A stretch of DNA of 64,000 nucleotides. Source: Mesorhizobium ciceri biovar biserrulae WSM1271. GTDB taxonomy: Bacteria; Pseudomonadota; Alphaproteobacteria; Rhizobiales; Rhizobiaceae. The stretch spans positions 5,417,501-5,481,500 of the forward strand of contig NC_014923.1 in the NCBI RefSeq assembly GCF_000185905.1. Reading direction: 5' to 3'. The translations under genes were made by a program, and so were the position numbers. The first letter of the stretch is position 1. Every line of letters begins with the position of its first letter. Below, piece by piece: positions 25,054-33,295 of the stretch. Under the pieces are notes generated by a model. It worked only from the letters and a program-made list of their open reading frames with translations, was not told the DNA's origin and did not search any database.

Positions 25054-25851
25054 CTACGAGCCGGTAGCGCGCTTGGTAATGCGCTCCAGCCCGAGCAAGA
25101 GAACCAGCGTCGCCACGACCAGGATCATTGTCAGTGCCGCACCGGCAAAGATGTCGCCGCGATCGGTAAGGCTGAAGATCGAGACCGGCAGCGTCACCCA
25201 ACCCGGCGGGTAGACCATGACGGTGGCGCCGAGTTCCCCCATCGACAGCGCGAAACTGAGACCGAAGGCGGCGACCAGATAGGGTGCGAGCAAGGGCAGT
25301 GTGACGTGCCAAAGCCGGTAGGCCGGGCGAGCGCCGAGGCTCGATGCCACCTGCTCGAAGTCGGGCGAAAGCCGCGCCAGTCCAGCCGAGACATTGCCGA
25401 AGGTGAAAGCCGAGATCAGCACGAAATGCGCGATCATGACGATCGCGATCGTGCCGTTGAGCAGCAGCGGCGGATGGCTGAAGGCAACCAGCAGGCCAAG
25501 GCCGACAGACACCGAAGGGACCGCGCTTGGGATGAAGAACAAAAGGCCGAGCAGCCGCCGCAAGGCATGGCCCTGGAGGCGCAGCGACAGGGCCGCCCAG
25601 GTGCCGCTGACCAGCGCCAGCGCGCTGGCCAGGAAGCCGGTGACCAGGCTCGCCTTGACCGCTCTGCCGGCGGCACCGGAAATGACATCAGTGTAGTGCT
25701 CCGTCGTCAGGCCGTTGGGCAGCACGCCGTTCCACTGGTCGGCGAGGCTGGACAGGAGGATGACCGCGAGCGGCGCCAGGAACAGCACGCCGAAGATCAG
25801 TGCGAAGAGCACCCACAGGACAAGACGACCGGAGCGTGACCAGACCAGCAT
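25054..25851 (-). CDS. phnV: 2-Aminoethylphosphonate ABC transporter permease (PhnV-like)
   Basis: This 265-residue membrane protein has about six hydrophobic segments and a coupling loop SPDFEQVASSLGARPAYRLW. It is of the CysW/PotC-related permease type found in 2-aminoethylphosphonate importers. It is the last gene of a four-gene transporter unit (binding protein, ATPase, two permeases) on the minus strand beside phosphonate-degradation genes; the preceding permease stop lies 3 bases away. The assignment to phosphonate uptake rests mainly on this context. Confidence 0.82.
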   Translation of the reverse strand: MLVWSRSGRLVLWVLFALIFGVLFLAPLAVILLSSLADQWNGVLPNGLTTEHYTDVISGAAGRAVKASLVTGFLASALALVSGTWAALSLRLQGHALRRLLGLLFFIPSAVPSVSVGLGLLVAFSHPPLLLNGTIAIVMIAHFVLISAFTFGNVSAGLARLSPDFEQVASSLGARPAYRLWHVTLPLLAPYLVAAFGLSFALSMGELGATVMVYPPGWVTLPVSIFSLTDRGDIFAGAALTMILVVATLVLLLGLERITKRATGS

Positions 25852-25854
25852 AGG

Positions 25855-26712
25855 CTAGGCTCCCAACCGGCCGGCGGCGAAACGGTAGAGGCCAAACAGG
25901 CCGAGTGACAGCGCGATGTTGACGACGGCGATGATACAGGCGACCTGATAGGCCGATTCCTGGATCGCCTTGCCGTAGATCAGCAGCGGCAGGGTGATGA
26001 CGCCCTTGGCGCCGATGAACAGCACGATGCCGAATTCGTTGACGGTCAACAACAGGCAGAGGCTGCCGCCGGCGATGAGTGCCGGGATTGCCGCCGGCAG
26101 GATCACCTGGCGAACGATGCGAAACGGCCGCGCGCCGAGCACGCTCGCCGCTTCGATCTGGCCACGGTCGACCAGCGAAAAGGCGGCGAGCAGCGGCCGC
26201 AGGATGAAGGGTGTGTAGACAGTGACCTCGGCCAGGATCACACCCCACGCGGAATAGAGGAAATCGACGGGCGGCAGCGGCAGCGAAAAGGTCTCCATCA
26301 GCCCGGCATTGAGCATGCCGGCGGAGCCATAGAGGAAGGTGAAGGCAAGCGTCACCAGGAATGTCGGCAGCGCGATGAAAGTATCGATCAGCCGGGCGAT
26401 GAAGCCGCTGCCGGGGAACGGCACGAAGGCCAGAATCAGCGCCAGCACGAGGCCGACGACCAGGCATCCGGCTGTCGCCGCGACCGAGATCGATACCGTG
26501 TTGATCAGCGCGTTGAGGAAGAAGCGCGAATGCAGCACGCGGATGACTTCGGCGACATTGGCGACGCCCCTGTCGTCGAGGAAGGCCTGCCGGGCGATCA
26601 GCACCAGCGGATAAAAGAACAGCAGCGCCAGCAGGGCCGCCGGTGGCACTATCCAGAGCTTGCCGGGTTCCCTCCGAAACGCCGGCGCGCGAAGTGTGAC
26701 GGCCTCAGACAC
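25855..26712 (-). CDS. phnU: 2-Aminoethylphosphonate ABC transporter permease (PhnU-like)
   Basis: This 285-residue protein has a cytoplasmic N-terminus, about six hydrophobic segments and a coupling loop with QIEAASVLGARPFRIVRQV. The GTG start at 26712 is chosen because it overlaps the ATPase stop by 8 bases (GTGTCTGA), as elsewhere in this window; a longer upstream extension would be Arg/Pro-rich and inside the ATPase gene. It pairs with the PhnV-like permease that follows. Confidence 0.82.
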   Translation of the reverse strand: MSEAVTLRAPAFRREPGKLWIVPPAALLALLFFYPLVLIARQAFLDDRGVANVAEVIRVLHSRFFLNALINTVSISVAATAGCLVVGLVLALILAFVPFPGSGFIARLIDTFIALPTFLVTLAFTFLYGSAGMLNAGLMETFSLPLPPVDFLYSAWGVILAEVTVYTPFILRPLLAAFSLVDRGQIEAASVLGARPFRIVRQVILPAAIPALIAGGSLCLLLTVNEFGIVLFIGAKGVITLPLLIYGKAIQESAYQVACIIAVVNIALSLGLFGLYRFAAGRLGA

Positions 26713-27850
26713 CGGCGTCTTCCGGGAGAAGCGAGGTGTCGGCGGGCGCGAAGAACAGCGGCACCTTGGCGCCGGGTTCGGGCAAGGCGATCGGCAGCCT
26801 GGTCGCCGAGACACGCACCGGCGTGCCGTCGACGTCGAGCACGAGATGGGTCAGTTCGCCCTGCCAGTGCACTTCCTGGAGCGTGCCCACGATGCGGTTG
26901 GTATGGTCGCTGTCGGCGGTCAGGCTGAGATGCTGCGGCCTGATACAGAGCAGGCTCTTGTCGCCGGCCTTCTCGTTGCGGCCGGCGCCGGTCAGCAGCG
27001 CGTCACCATGCCTTGCCGTGGCAAATCCCTTCGGCCCGACGGCCTCGGCAACCGTTACCGGAAGAAGATTGGCGCGGCCGAGGAACTCGGCCGTAAAACG
27101 GTTTGGCGGGCGGCGGTAGAGTTCGGTCGTCGGTCCATGCGAACAGACCCTGCCGTCGCGCATGATGGCGATCTTGTCGGCAAGCGTCAGTGCCTCGGTC
27201 TGGTCGTGGGTGACATAGAGGATCGTCAGGCCGGGCAGGCTGCGGTGCAGCCGCGCAATCTCCTCGACCATGTTGCGGCGGATCTGGGCGTCGAGCGCCG
27301 AGAGCGGCTCGTCGAGCAGGAGCACGCGCGGCCGCACGGCCAAGGCACGCGCAATCGCCACGCGCTGCTGCTGGCCGCCCGAAAGCTCGCGCGGATAGCG
27401 CCGGGCATAGGCCGACATGCCGACAGTGCCCAGCGCATCCTTGATCCGCTCACCGATCAGCGCCTTGTCGGCGCCCTGTGCTCTGAGGCCGAAGGCAACG
27501 TTGTCCTCGACCCGCATATGCGGAAACAGCGCGTAGTTCTGCACCACCATGCCAAGGCCGCGCTCGTAGGGCGGCAGATCGGTCACATCGGTGGCGCCGA
27601 TGCGGATCCGCCCGCTGGCGGGTCGCACGAAGCCCGCCACGGCGCGCAAGGCCGTCGTCTTGCCGGATCCGGATGGGCCGATCATCGCCAGGATCTCGCC
27701 AGGTGCGATATCCAGGGTCAGCGGATGCAGGACGACATGCGCGCCATAGGCAACGCTGACCTTGTCGAAATGGACATTGGAGCCGGCGCCGCGAACCTTC
27801 GCGGCGTCGATGTCCATGACACTGGTACCAGTAAACGCTGCGGCCGACAT
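26705..27850 (-). CDS. phnT: 2-Aminoethylphosphonate ABC transporter ATP-binding protein (PhnT-like)
   Basis: This 381-residue protein has Walker A GPSGSGKTT, Q-loop MVVQNYALFPHM, signature LSGGQQQRVAIARAL and Walker B VLLLDEPLSALD. A TOBE-type C-terminal region follows (RPQHLSLTADSDHT and VHWQGELTHLVLDV). This is the PotA/FbpC-like architecture used by aminoethylphosphonate importers. GGAGG precedes ATG 27850, and an in-frame ATG 33 bases upstream is less likely. Confidence 0.88.
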   Translation of the reverse strand: MSAAAFTGTSVMDIDAAKVRGAGSNVHFDKVSVAYGAHVVLHPLTLDIAPGEILAMIGPSGSGKTTALRAVAGFVRPASGRIRIGATDVTDLPPYERGLGMVVQNYALFPHMRVEDNVAFGLRAQGADKALIGERIKDALGTVGMSAYARRYPRELSGGQQQRVAIARALAVRPRVLLLDEPLSALDAQIRRNMVEEIARLHRSLPGLTILYVTHDQTEALTLADKIAIMRDGRVCSHGPTTELYRRPPNRFTAEFLGRANLLPVTVAEAVGPKGFATARHGDALLTGAGRNEKAGDKSLLCIRPQHLSLTADSDHTNRIVGTLQEVHWQGELTHLVLDVDGTPVRVSATRLPIALPEPGAKVPLFFAPADTSLLPEDAGV

Positions 27851-27879
27851 GGCGTGGTCCTCCGGGTTTCCCTTGCGGA

Positions 27880-28911
27880 TCAACTTCCGGTCGCTTCGTT
27901 CCAGCGCTTGACATAATCGGGCAGCTTGCTCAGCGCGTCGTCCCAGTTCGGCGACCAGATGGTCACGCCTTTCATCGCCTCCTGCGCCTTGGCGAAGTTG
28001 GCGTCATCCGGCTTGACGTCCTTGCGAGCCGGCATGCCGAGCGCAACGGAACTGATGCTCGACTGGGCTTCCTTGGAGAGCAGGAAGTCGATCAGTTTCT
28101 TGCCGTTGTCTGCGTTGGGTGCGCCGGTGACCAGGCCGATTTCATAGGGCAGCGCGAAGGTGGAGCGCACACCGTCAGGTCCAGCCGGCCAGAACACCTT
28201 GATATTGGGATTGTCGGCCATCTGCGACATGTTCATCTGCAGATCGCCATTGGCGACATGCAGCTCACCCTTGTTGACCAGCGCGGTCAGCTTGCCGGTC
28301 GAAGCGGAGGGGCCGACATTGTTGTCCTGCAGCTTCTTCATGAACTCGAAGCCGGCATCCTCGCTGCCGAAGGCGTGGATGATCTGCAGCATGACGGCGG
28401 TGCCGTCACCGGCCTGGCCGGGGGTAGAATACTGGATCTTGCCCTTGAACTTCGGATCGAGCAGGTCGTTGTAGGCCTTTGGCGCTTCCGGCAGGACGGC
28501 ACTGTTGTAGATGAAGTTCATATAGTTGTTGACCAGCGGCCGGTACTTGTCTGTGCCGCCATCGATCTGGTCGGCGGCTTCCGGCTTGTAGTCCTGCAGC
28601 AGGCCGTCAGCCGCGGCCCGCTGCACGAAGGGCGGCAAGGTCACCAGCACGTCGGCCTGCGGATTCGACTTTTCCTTGGCGACACGCTCGACGACGCCGC
28701 CGGAACCTGCCTCGATATACTGCACGGTGATGCCGGTGGCCTTGGTGAAGGCGGCGAATTCGGTCTCGAACCAGCTGCCATTGCCGTCATGCAGGCCGTC
28801 GGCGGAATAGATGGTGACGACGCCGTCGGCGAGTGCCGGTCCGACAAGAGCCGACGACGCCAACAGCGACGCGGCGAAGGCCATAGCTATGGTTGCCTTT
28901 TGCGATTTCAT
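27880..28911 (-). CDS. phnS: 2-Aminoethylphosphonate-binding periplasmic protein (PhnS-like)
   Basis: This 343-residue protein has a signal peptide with probable cleavage after ALA at residue 28. The mature type II binding fold begins DGVVTIYSADGLHDGNGSWF. The ADGLHDGNGSWF segment, then GSGGVVERVAKEKSNPQADVL and SPNWDDALSKLPDYVKRWNEA, are of the kind seen in aminoethylphosphonate and iron-type receptors. Gene context (phnW, phnY and phnA upstream on the same strand) favours aminoethylphosphonate. AGGGGAA precedes ATG 28911. The 255-base region upstream carries an AT-rich inverted repeat also found, in variant form, before phnW. Confidence 0.86.
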   Translation of the reverse strand: MKSQKATIAMAFAASLLASSALVGPALADGVVTIYSADGLHDGNGSWFETEFAAFTKATGITVQYIEAGSGGVVERVAKEKSNPQADVLVTLPPFVQRAAADGLLQDYKPEAADQIDGGTDKYRPLVNNYMNFIYNSAVLPEAPKAYNDLLDPKFKGKIQYSTPGQAGDGTAVMLQIIHAFGSEDAGFEFMKKLQDNNVGPSASTGKLTALVNKGELHVANGDLQMNMSQMADNPNIKVFWPAGPDGVRSTFALPYEIGLVTGAPNADNGKKLIDFLLSKEAQSSISSVALGMPARKDVKPDDANFAKAQEAMKGVTIWSPNWDDALSKLPDYVKRWNEATGS

Positions 28912-29040
28912 GCTCAGTTCCCCTGTGATTGATGGCACATTCTGCGATGCACTGTGACGATCTCGCCTGTAGGCCGGAGCCTTATGCGGCACCGTTCGAT
29001 CTCGTCGTTGTGCCGACTTTGGGGACGGACGATCGATAAG

Positions 29041-29058
29041 TAAAATCTATTTATTTTA
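29041..29058. promoter_or_regulatory. TAAAAT-N6-ATTTTA inverted repeat, candidate operator upstream of phnS
   Basis: TAAAAT (29041-29046) and ATTTTA (29053-29058) are perfect arms in the 255-base gap between the dehydrogenase gene and phnS, about 130 bases before phnS. A GATCGAT lies just upstream. A close relative, GTAAAATC then ATTTT with TATCGAT nearby, lies before phnW. The shared LysR regulator at 37758 could bind both; this is inference. Confidence 0.4.
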
Positions 29059-29166
29059 TGAGAGGCAAATTTTACCTGATAGTTGTCATGGAACTGTCGC
29101 AACGCTCGCCTGGCTTCGATTCCGGCCTCGCGGAAGGCCCGCGATTGGCTGCAGAGATGGTGATGG

Positions 29167-30177
29167 TCAGCCGAATGAAACCCCAGATGTCTGCGCCCGC
29201 AGCCGCGGGTCGAACGAACGAACGGTAACCGGCCGGCCTTCGAGAATTTCGAAGCAGCGCGCGAGCGTGTCGTCTTCGAGCCGGCGCATGGCCCCCTGCG
29301 TGAAGAAGGTGAGATGCGGAAACAGGATGACGTTGTCGCGGCCGAACAGCGCGCTCATCGGATGGCCCGATTTGGCCAGCGGCTCGACCGAATAGACGTC
29401 GAGCCCGGCGCCGCCGATGCGCCCCGAGATGATCGCCTCGACAAGGGCGGCCTCGTCGATCAGCGCGCCGCGCGAGACGTTGACGATGATAGCGGAAGGC
29501 TTCAGGCAAGCGAGCTCGGCTTCACCAATCAAGCCGCGCGTCCTGTCGTTCAGCACGCAGTGGAGGGAAACGAAATCGCAGGCGCGCAGCATGACGTGGA
29601 GGTCTTCTACCTTCTCGATGCCGGCGGTGCGCATGGTTGCGACATCGACACCGGGATCGAAGCCGAGAACGCGCGCGTGAAATCCTTGGCCTGCCATGCG
29701 CGCCATGCTGCGGCCGATCTTGCCGCAGCCGACGAGCCCAAGCGTGGCGCCGGACATGTCGCGCCCCAGCCAGCGTTGCTCGGGCCAGATCCAACCATCA
29801 CGTGACACCGCCGCGGTGATGGAGGGCAGCCGCTTGGCCAGCGCGATCATCAGCGCGAAGGCGCCTTCGGCGACGGTTTCCTCAGCATAATCCGGCACGT
29901 TGACAACGGGAATGCCACGCCGCATCGCGGCGGGGATGTCGATGGCATCGACGCCGACGCCATATTTGACGATGCCGTTCAATCTGGGAGCCGCCTCGAT
30001 CACCCGTGCGGTGATCGGCGTGTAGCACATCAGCAAAAGATCGGCGTCCGCAACGGCCTGCATGAGATCAGCTTCGGGGATGCCGTCCGGCAGCGTCACC
30101 AGTTCGACCCCCCTCGCCCGCAAGCCGGCGTCGATGCCGGGACATTCGAGTTCGCGGTCGGTGCGCACGGCCTTCAC
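29167..30177 (-). CDS. D-2-hydroxyacid dehydrogenase family protein inside the phosphonate operon
   Basis: This 336-residue protein has the NAD-binding motif LGLVGCGKIGRSMARMAGQGF, VSRGALIDEAALVEAI with the catalytic Arg region, LDVYSVEPL with the Glu, and a C-terminal LFPHLTFFTQGAMRRL with the catalytic His. These are all typical of the phosphoglycerate-dehydrogenase-like group that reduces 2-keto acids or oxidises D-2-hydroxy acids. The GTG start at 30177 is 2 bases after the pbfA stop, so it is coupled to the phosphonate genes. No step of the known 2-aminoethylphosphonate routes needs such an enzyme. It may act on a hydroxylated or keto phosphonate, or on a side product; the true substrate is unknown. 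Confidence 0.88.
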   Translation of the reverse strand: MKAVRTDRELECPGIDAGLRARGVELVTLPDGIPEADLMQAVADADLLLMCYTPITARVIEAAPRLNGIVKYGVGVDAIDIPAAMRRGIPVVNVPDYAEETVAEGAFALMIALAKRLPSITAAVSRDGWIWPEQRWLGRDMSGATLGLVGCGKIGRSMARMAGQGFHARVLGFDPGVDVATMRTAGIEKVEDLHVMLRACDFVSLHCVLNDRTRGLIGEAELACLKPSAIIVNVSRGALIDEAALVEAIISGRIGGAGLDVYSVEPLAKSGHPMSALFGRDNVILFPHLTFFTQGAMRRLEDDTLARCFEILEGRPVTVRSFDPRLRAQTSGVSFG

Positions 30178-30179
30178 GG

Positions 30180-31541
30180 TCAGGCCGCCAGCACCGTGCG
30201 CTCGACGATGTCGAGCGCGCCGTCGAGGTCGGTTTTCGAAATGACCAGCGGCGGCGACAGCGTCAACACGTTGCCTTGGCTGATCTTGAAGCTCAGCCCC
30301 TGTTCAAGGCAAGCATAGAAGACGCGCTCGGCGAGATCGCGTGCCGGCTGGCGCGTATCGCGATCCTCGACGAGCTCGACGCCGACCATCAGTCCCCTGC
30401 CCCTGACGTCGCCGACATGGGGCGAGCGCGCCATCAGGTGCTGCATGCGCCCTAGCATGTGCCGACCGAGTTCGGCCGCGCGCTCGACCAGCCCTTCCTC
30501 CAGGATGATGTCGATCGTCGTCAATGCGGCGCGGGTCGTCACCGGGTTCTTCTCGTGGGTGTAGTGGCCGATCGCGAAGCCACCGGTGACGTCGAGATCG
30601 CGGCGCGCGATGATGGCGGCGATCGGCAGGACGCCGCCGCCGAGCGACTTGCCGAGGACGACGATGTCAGGCGTCACATCATCATGCTCGTGCGCGAAGA
30701 ATTTGCCGGTCTTGCCAAGGCCGGTCGGGACCTCGTCGAAGATCAAGAGCGTGCCGTGCCGGTCGCAGGCCTCGCGCACCCGCTTCCAGAAGCCCGGCGG
30801 CGGCGGGTTTGGCGTCGCCCGCATCGGTTCGGCGACGACCGCCGCCACGTCCTGCTCGCAGCCAAGGACGTAGGCAATCATGTTGGCGCAGGCGAGGCCC
30901 GATGCTTCCAGGGAATCGTGGCCATAGGGGCAGCGATAGCCGTCCCAAGGCGCGACGTGCTCGGTGCCGGTCATCATCGGGCCTGATATGTGCGAGCGGA
31001 AGGTCGCCTCGCCACCAACGCTTGCTGCGCCGAAGCCGGCGCCATGGAACGCATCCCAGAACGACACCGTCTTGAAGCGGCCGGTCGCGGCGCGGGCGAT
31101 CTTCAGCGCGACCTCGATGGCGTCCGAGCCGCCGGTGGTGAACAGCACTTTGCCGAGATTGCCGGGCGCCAATGCCGCCAGCTTCTCGGCCAGTTCGACG
31201 GCGGGCTCACAGGTGAAGCGGCGCGGCGCAAAGCAGAGCTCATCGAGCTGCTTCTTGATGGCGGCCACAAGCCTCGGGTGGCCATAGCCGAGGTGATGGA
31301 CGCTGTTGCCGTGGAAATCCATGAAGCGGCGACCGGCGGTGTCCTCGATCCAGATGCCTTGCGCCTTGGCGATCGTCGACAAACAGGGGCTGGACAGGCT
31401 CTGGTGCATGAAGGCGGCCGCGTCGCGATCGAGCAGGCCGCGGATCCGCGGATCGCCCTGCCCGGCATCCCAGCGACCGCGAGCCGCTGTGGTGTTGGAA
31501 TCGCCTTCGGTGTGCACAAGTTCAGATATCGCGGCCATCAT
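30180..31541 (-). CDS. pbfA: (R)-1-hydroxy-2-aminoethylphosphonate ammonia-lyase (PbfA-like, class III PLP enzyme)
   Basis: This 453-residue class III aminotransferase-fold protein has the PLP lysine at Lys298 (VVLGKSLGGGVLPIAA) and the Asp269/Glu270 pair in LLIFDEVPTGLGKTGK. Proteins of this group encoded beside phnW and phnY have been shown to be ammonia-lyases. They turn (R)-1-hydroxy-2-aminoethylphosphonate into phosphonoacetaldehyde and ammonia, widening the pathway beyond PhnW. The assignment here is from context plus fold; the residues separating it from true aminotransferases cannot be checked without alignment. Two ATG codons are adjacent (31541 and 31538); CGGAG is close to the first, so the second may be used. 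Confidence 0.75.
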   Translation of the reverse strand: MMAAISELVHTEGDSNTTAARGRWDAGQGDPRIRGLLDRDAAAFMHQSLSSPCLSTIAKAQGIWIEDTAGRRFMDFHGNSVHHLGYGHPRLVAAIKKQLDELCFAPRRFTCEPAVELAEKLAALAPGNLGKVLFTTGGSDAIEVALKIARAATGRFKTVSFWDAFHGAGFGAASVGGEATFRSHISGPMMTGTEHVAPWDGYRCPYGHDSLEASGLACANMIAYVLGCEQDVAAVVAEPMRATPNPPPPGFWKRVREACDRHGTLLIFDEVPTGLGKTGKFFAHEHDDVTPDIVVLGKSLGGGVLPIAAIIARRDLDVTGGFAIGHYTHEKNPVTTRAALTTIDIILEEGLVERAAELGRHMLGRMQHLMARSPHVGDVRGRGLMVGVELVEDRDTRQPARDLAERVFYACLEQGLSFKISQGNVLTLSPPLVISKTDLDGALDIVERTVLAA

Positions 31542-31559
31542 GGTCTCCGAAATGCGAAT

Positions 31560-31582
31560 GAGGGAGCGGCGAACGCTCCCTC
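31560..31582. terminator. Intercistronic hairpin between phnY and pbfA
   Basis: GAGGGAGCG and CGCTCCCTC form a 9-bp perfect stem with a 5-base loop, in the 69-base gap between the phnY stop and the pbfA start. There is no T-run on the coding side. It may tune expression within the operon or stabilise the upstream message. Confidence 0.55.
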
Positions 31583-31610
31583 GATTGTTCTATCCGTCTA
31601 TGCCGTCCGG

Positions 31611-33068
31611 TCAGGACCAGGGCAGCGAAAATGTCTTCACATTGGTGTAGCTCTTCATCGCTTCGATGACGCCTTCCTTGTAGCCGTTGCCCGAATCCTT
31701 GATGCCGCCGAAGGGCGACATCTCGATGCGATAGCCCGGCACTTCCCAGATGTTGACGGTGCCGACCTGAAGGCCGGCGATGTATTTCTGCATGCGCGGA
31801 AAAGAGTTGGTGCAGACGCCCGACGACAGGCCGAAGGCGGTCGAGTTGGAGAGCGCAATCAACGCCTCGTCATCGTCCGGCGCACGCACGATCGGGATGA
31901 TCGGCCCGAAGGTTTCTTCCATGACCAGCTCGGATGTATGCGGCACGCGATCGACGACGATTGGCGGCAGCAACGCGCCCTGACGACCCGGATTGTAGAG
32001 GATGTCGGCGCCTTGCTCGGCAGCCATGTGGACGCGGGCTTCGAACAGCGCCGCCGCCTTCTCGTGCACGACGGTGCCAAGGTCGGTCGCGCGGTCCATC
32101 GGATCGCCGAAGCGGATCTTCTTCGCCCGCTCCAGCACCAGCGGCACGAAGCGGTCGGCGACACTTTCCTGGACGAGGATGCGCTTGACCGCGGTGCAGC
32201 GCTGGCCGGAGTTTTTTGTCGCTCCGGCCACTGCCAAGTCCGCCGCCTTTGCCAGATCCTCGTCCGACAAATCGTTGAGAATGATCAGCGGGTCGTTGCC
32301 GCCGAGCTCCAGCACCTGGCGCTTGTAGCCGGCGGTGCGGGCGATCATCTTGCCGACCGGCACGCCGCCGGTGAAGGTGATCAGGTCGATGTTTTCATTG
32401 GTGATCATCTCGTTGCCGATATCGGCCGGCCAGCCGGTCACCACCGACAGCATTTCAGGCGGCAAACCGGCTTCATAGAGAATGTCGGCCAAGAGAAGCG
32501 CCGTCATCGGCGTCAGTTCGGTCGGCTTGACCACCACGCAATTGTTGGTGGCGATCGCCGGCGCCACCTTGTGCGAGACCATGTTGAGCGGATGATTGAA
32601 CGGCGTGATCGCCGAGATCGCCTTCAACGGCTCGCGGGTGGTGAAGATCTTGCGCGCCTTGCCGTGCGGGGTGAGGTCGCAGGAGAAGATCTGGCCGTCA
32701 TCCTGGATGCACATCTGTGCCGACAGCGTGAACACGTCATAGGCGCGGCCGACCTCATAGAGCGAGTCCGTCTTGGAGATGCCGAGCTCGAGCGTGATGA
32801 GATCGGAGATTTCATCGCGGCGCGAGGCCAATGCCTCGGCGGTGCGGAACAGTATCTGCTGACGCTCGTAGCGGGTCAGCCTCGATTTGTAGCCGGCGGC
32901 GATCTCGAATGCCTGGCGGGCGTGATCGGCGCGGCCGGCCGGAACGGTGCCGATGACGGTGTCGTTCCAGGGATAGCGAACCTCGACGACGCCTTCGGCA
33001 TCGACTTTTTTGCCGGCAATGCGCATCGGCTCGTGGCGAACTTTAATGGCAGGGTCGATCTTGGTCAT
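31611..33068 (-). CDS. phnY: Phosphonoacetaldehyde dehydrogenase
   Basis: This 485-residue aldehyde dehydrogenase oxidises phosphonoacetaldehyde to phosphonoacetate with NAD. The catalytic Cys291 lies in NSGQRCTAVKR and the general base Glu254 in VLELGGNDP, with the family FTGGVPVGKMI segment between the two domains and APFN-type ITPFNHPLN earlier. Its place between pbfA and phnA, and phnW in the same operon, give the specific function. The start at 33068 has GGAG upstream. A 177-base palindromic element lies in the gap to phnA. Confidence 0.92.
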   Translation of the reverse strand: MTKIDPAIKVRHEPMRIAGKKVDAEGVVEVRYPWNDTVIGTVPAGRADHARQAFEIAAGYKSRLTRYERQQILFRTAEALASRRDEISDLITLELGISKTDSLYEVGRAYDVFTLSAQMCIQDDGQIFSCDLTPHGKARKIFTTREPLKAISAITPFNHPLNMVSHKVAPAIATNNCVVVKPTELTPMTALLLADILYEAGLPPEMLSVVTGWPADIGNEMITNENIDLITFTGGVPVGKMIARTAGYKRQVLELGGNDPLIILNDLSDEDLAKAADLAVAGATKNSGQRCTAVKRILVQESVADRFVPLVLERAKKIRFGDPMDRATDLGTVVHEKAAALFEARVHMAAEQGADILYNPGRQGALLPPIVVDRVPHTSELVMEETFGPIIPIVRAPDDDEALIALSNSTAFGLSSGVCTNSFPRMQKYIAGLQVGTVNIWEVPGYRIEMSPFGGIKDSGNGYKEGVIEAMKSYTNVKTFSLPWS

Positions 33069-33104
33069 GTGCTCTGCTCCGGCAGATTCTTGTTGCGCGG
33101 AGGA

Positions 33105-33281
33105 TCGACCCCCACTCCGGCCCTTCGGGCCACCTCTCCCCCGATCGACGGGGGAGAGGAAATCAGGCGAGGTCAGTGCCTCAACGTTTCCAGGCTAAGC
33201 CGCGGCTAACCCTGGCGCCTTTCCTCTCCCCCGTCGATCGGTGGAGAGGTGCCGAGCGAAGCTCGGCGGAGTGGGGGTCGA
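33105..33281. repeat. 177-bp palindromic intergenic element (REP/RPE-like)
   Basis: Outer 15-bp perfect inverted arms (TCGACCCCCACTCCG at 33105-33119 and its reverse complement at 33267-33281) enclose inner arms around CCTCTCCCCCG/CGGGGGAGAGG. Each half also contains its own small hairpin. It sits between phnA and phnY inside the operon. GC-rich palindromes with CACTCCGGCCC and CTCTCCCC cores are abundant intergenic repeats in rhizobial genomes, so other copies are likely elsewhere in the chromosome. No coding capacity is seen. Confidence 0.85.
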
Positions 33282-33295
33282 CAATCACGCTCGAC

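Noticed and set aside
29083..29100. A Pho-box-like TTGTCAT-N4-CTGTCGC upstream of phnS
   Set aside because: Only partial match, and it points away from phnS; I do not claim PhoB control.
30990..33209. A very long open frame (over 700 codons) on the plus strand across pbfA and phnY
   Set aside because: It is antisense to two well-supported enzymes with intact active sites, has no recognisable domain, and is the kind of open mirror frame expected in GC-rich DNA.
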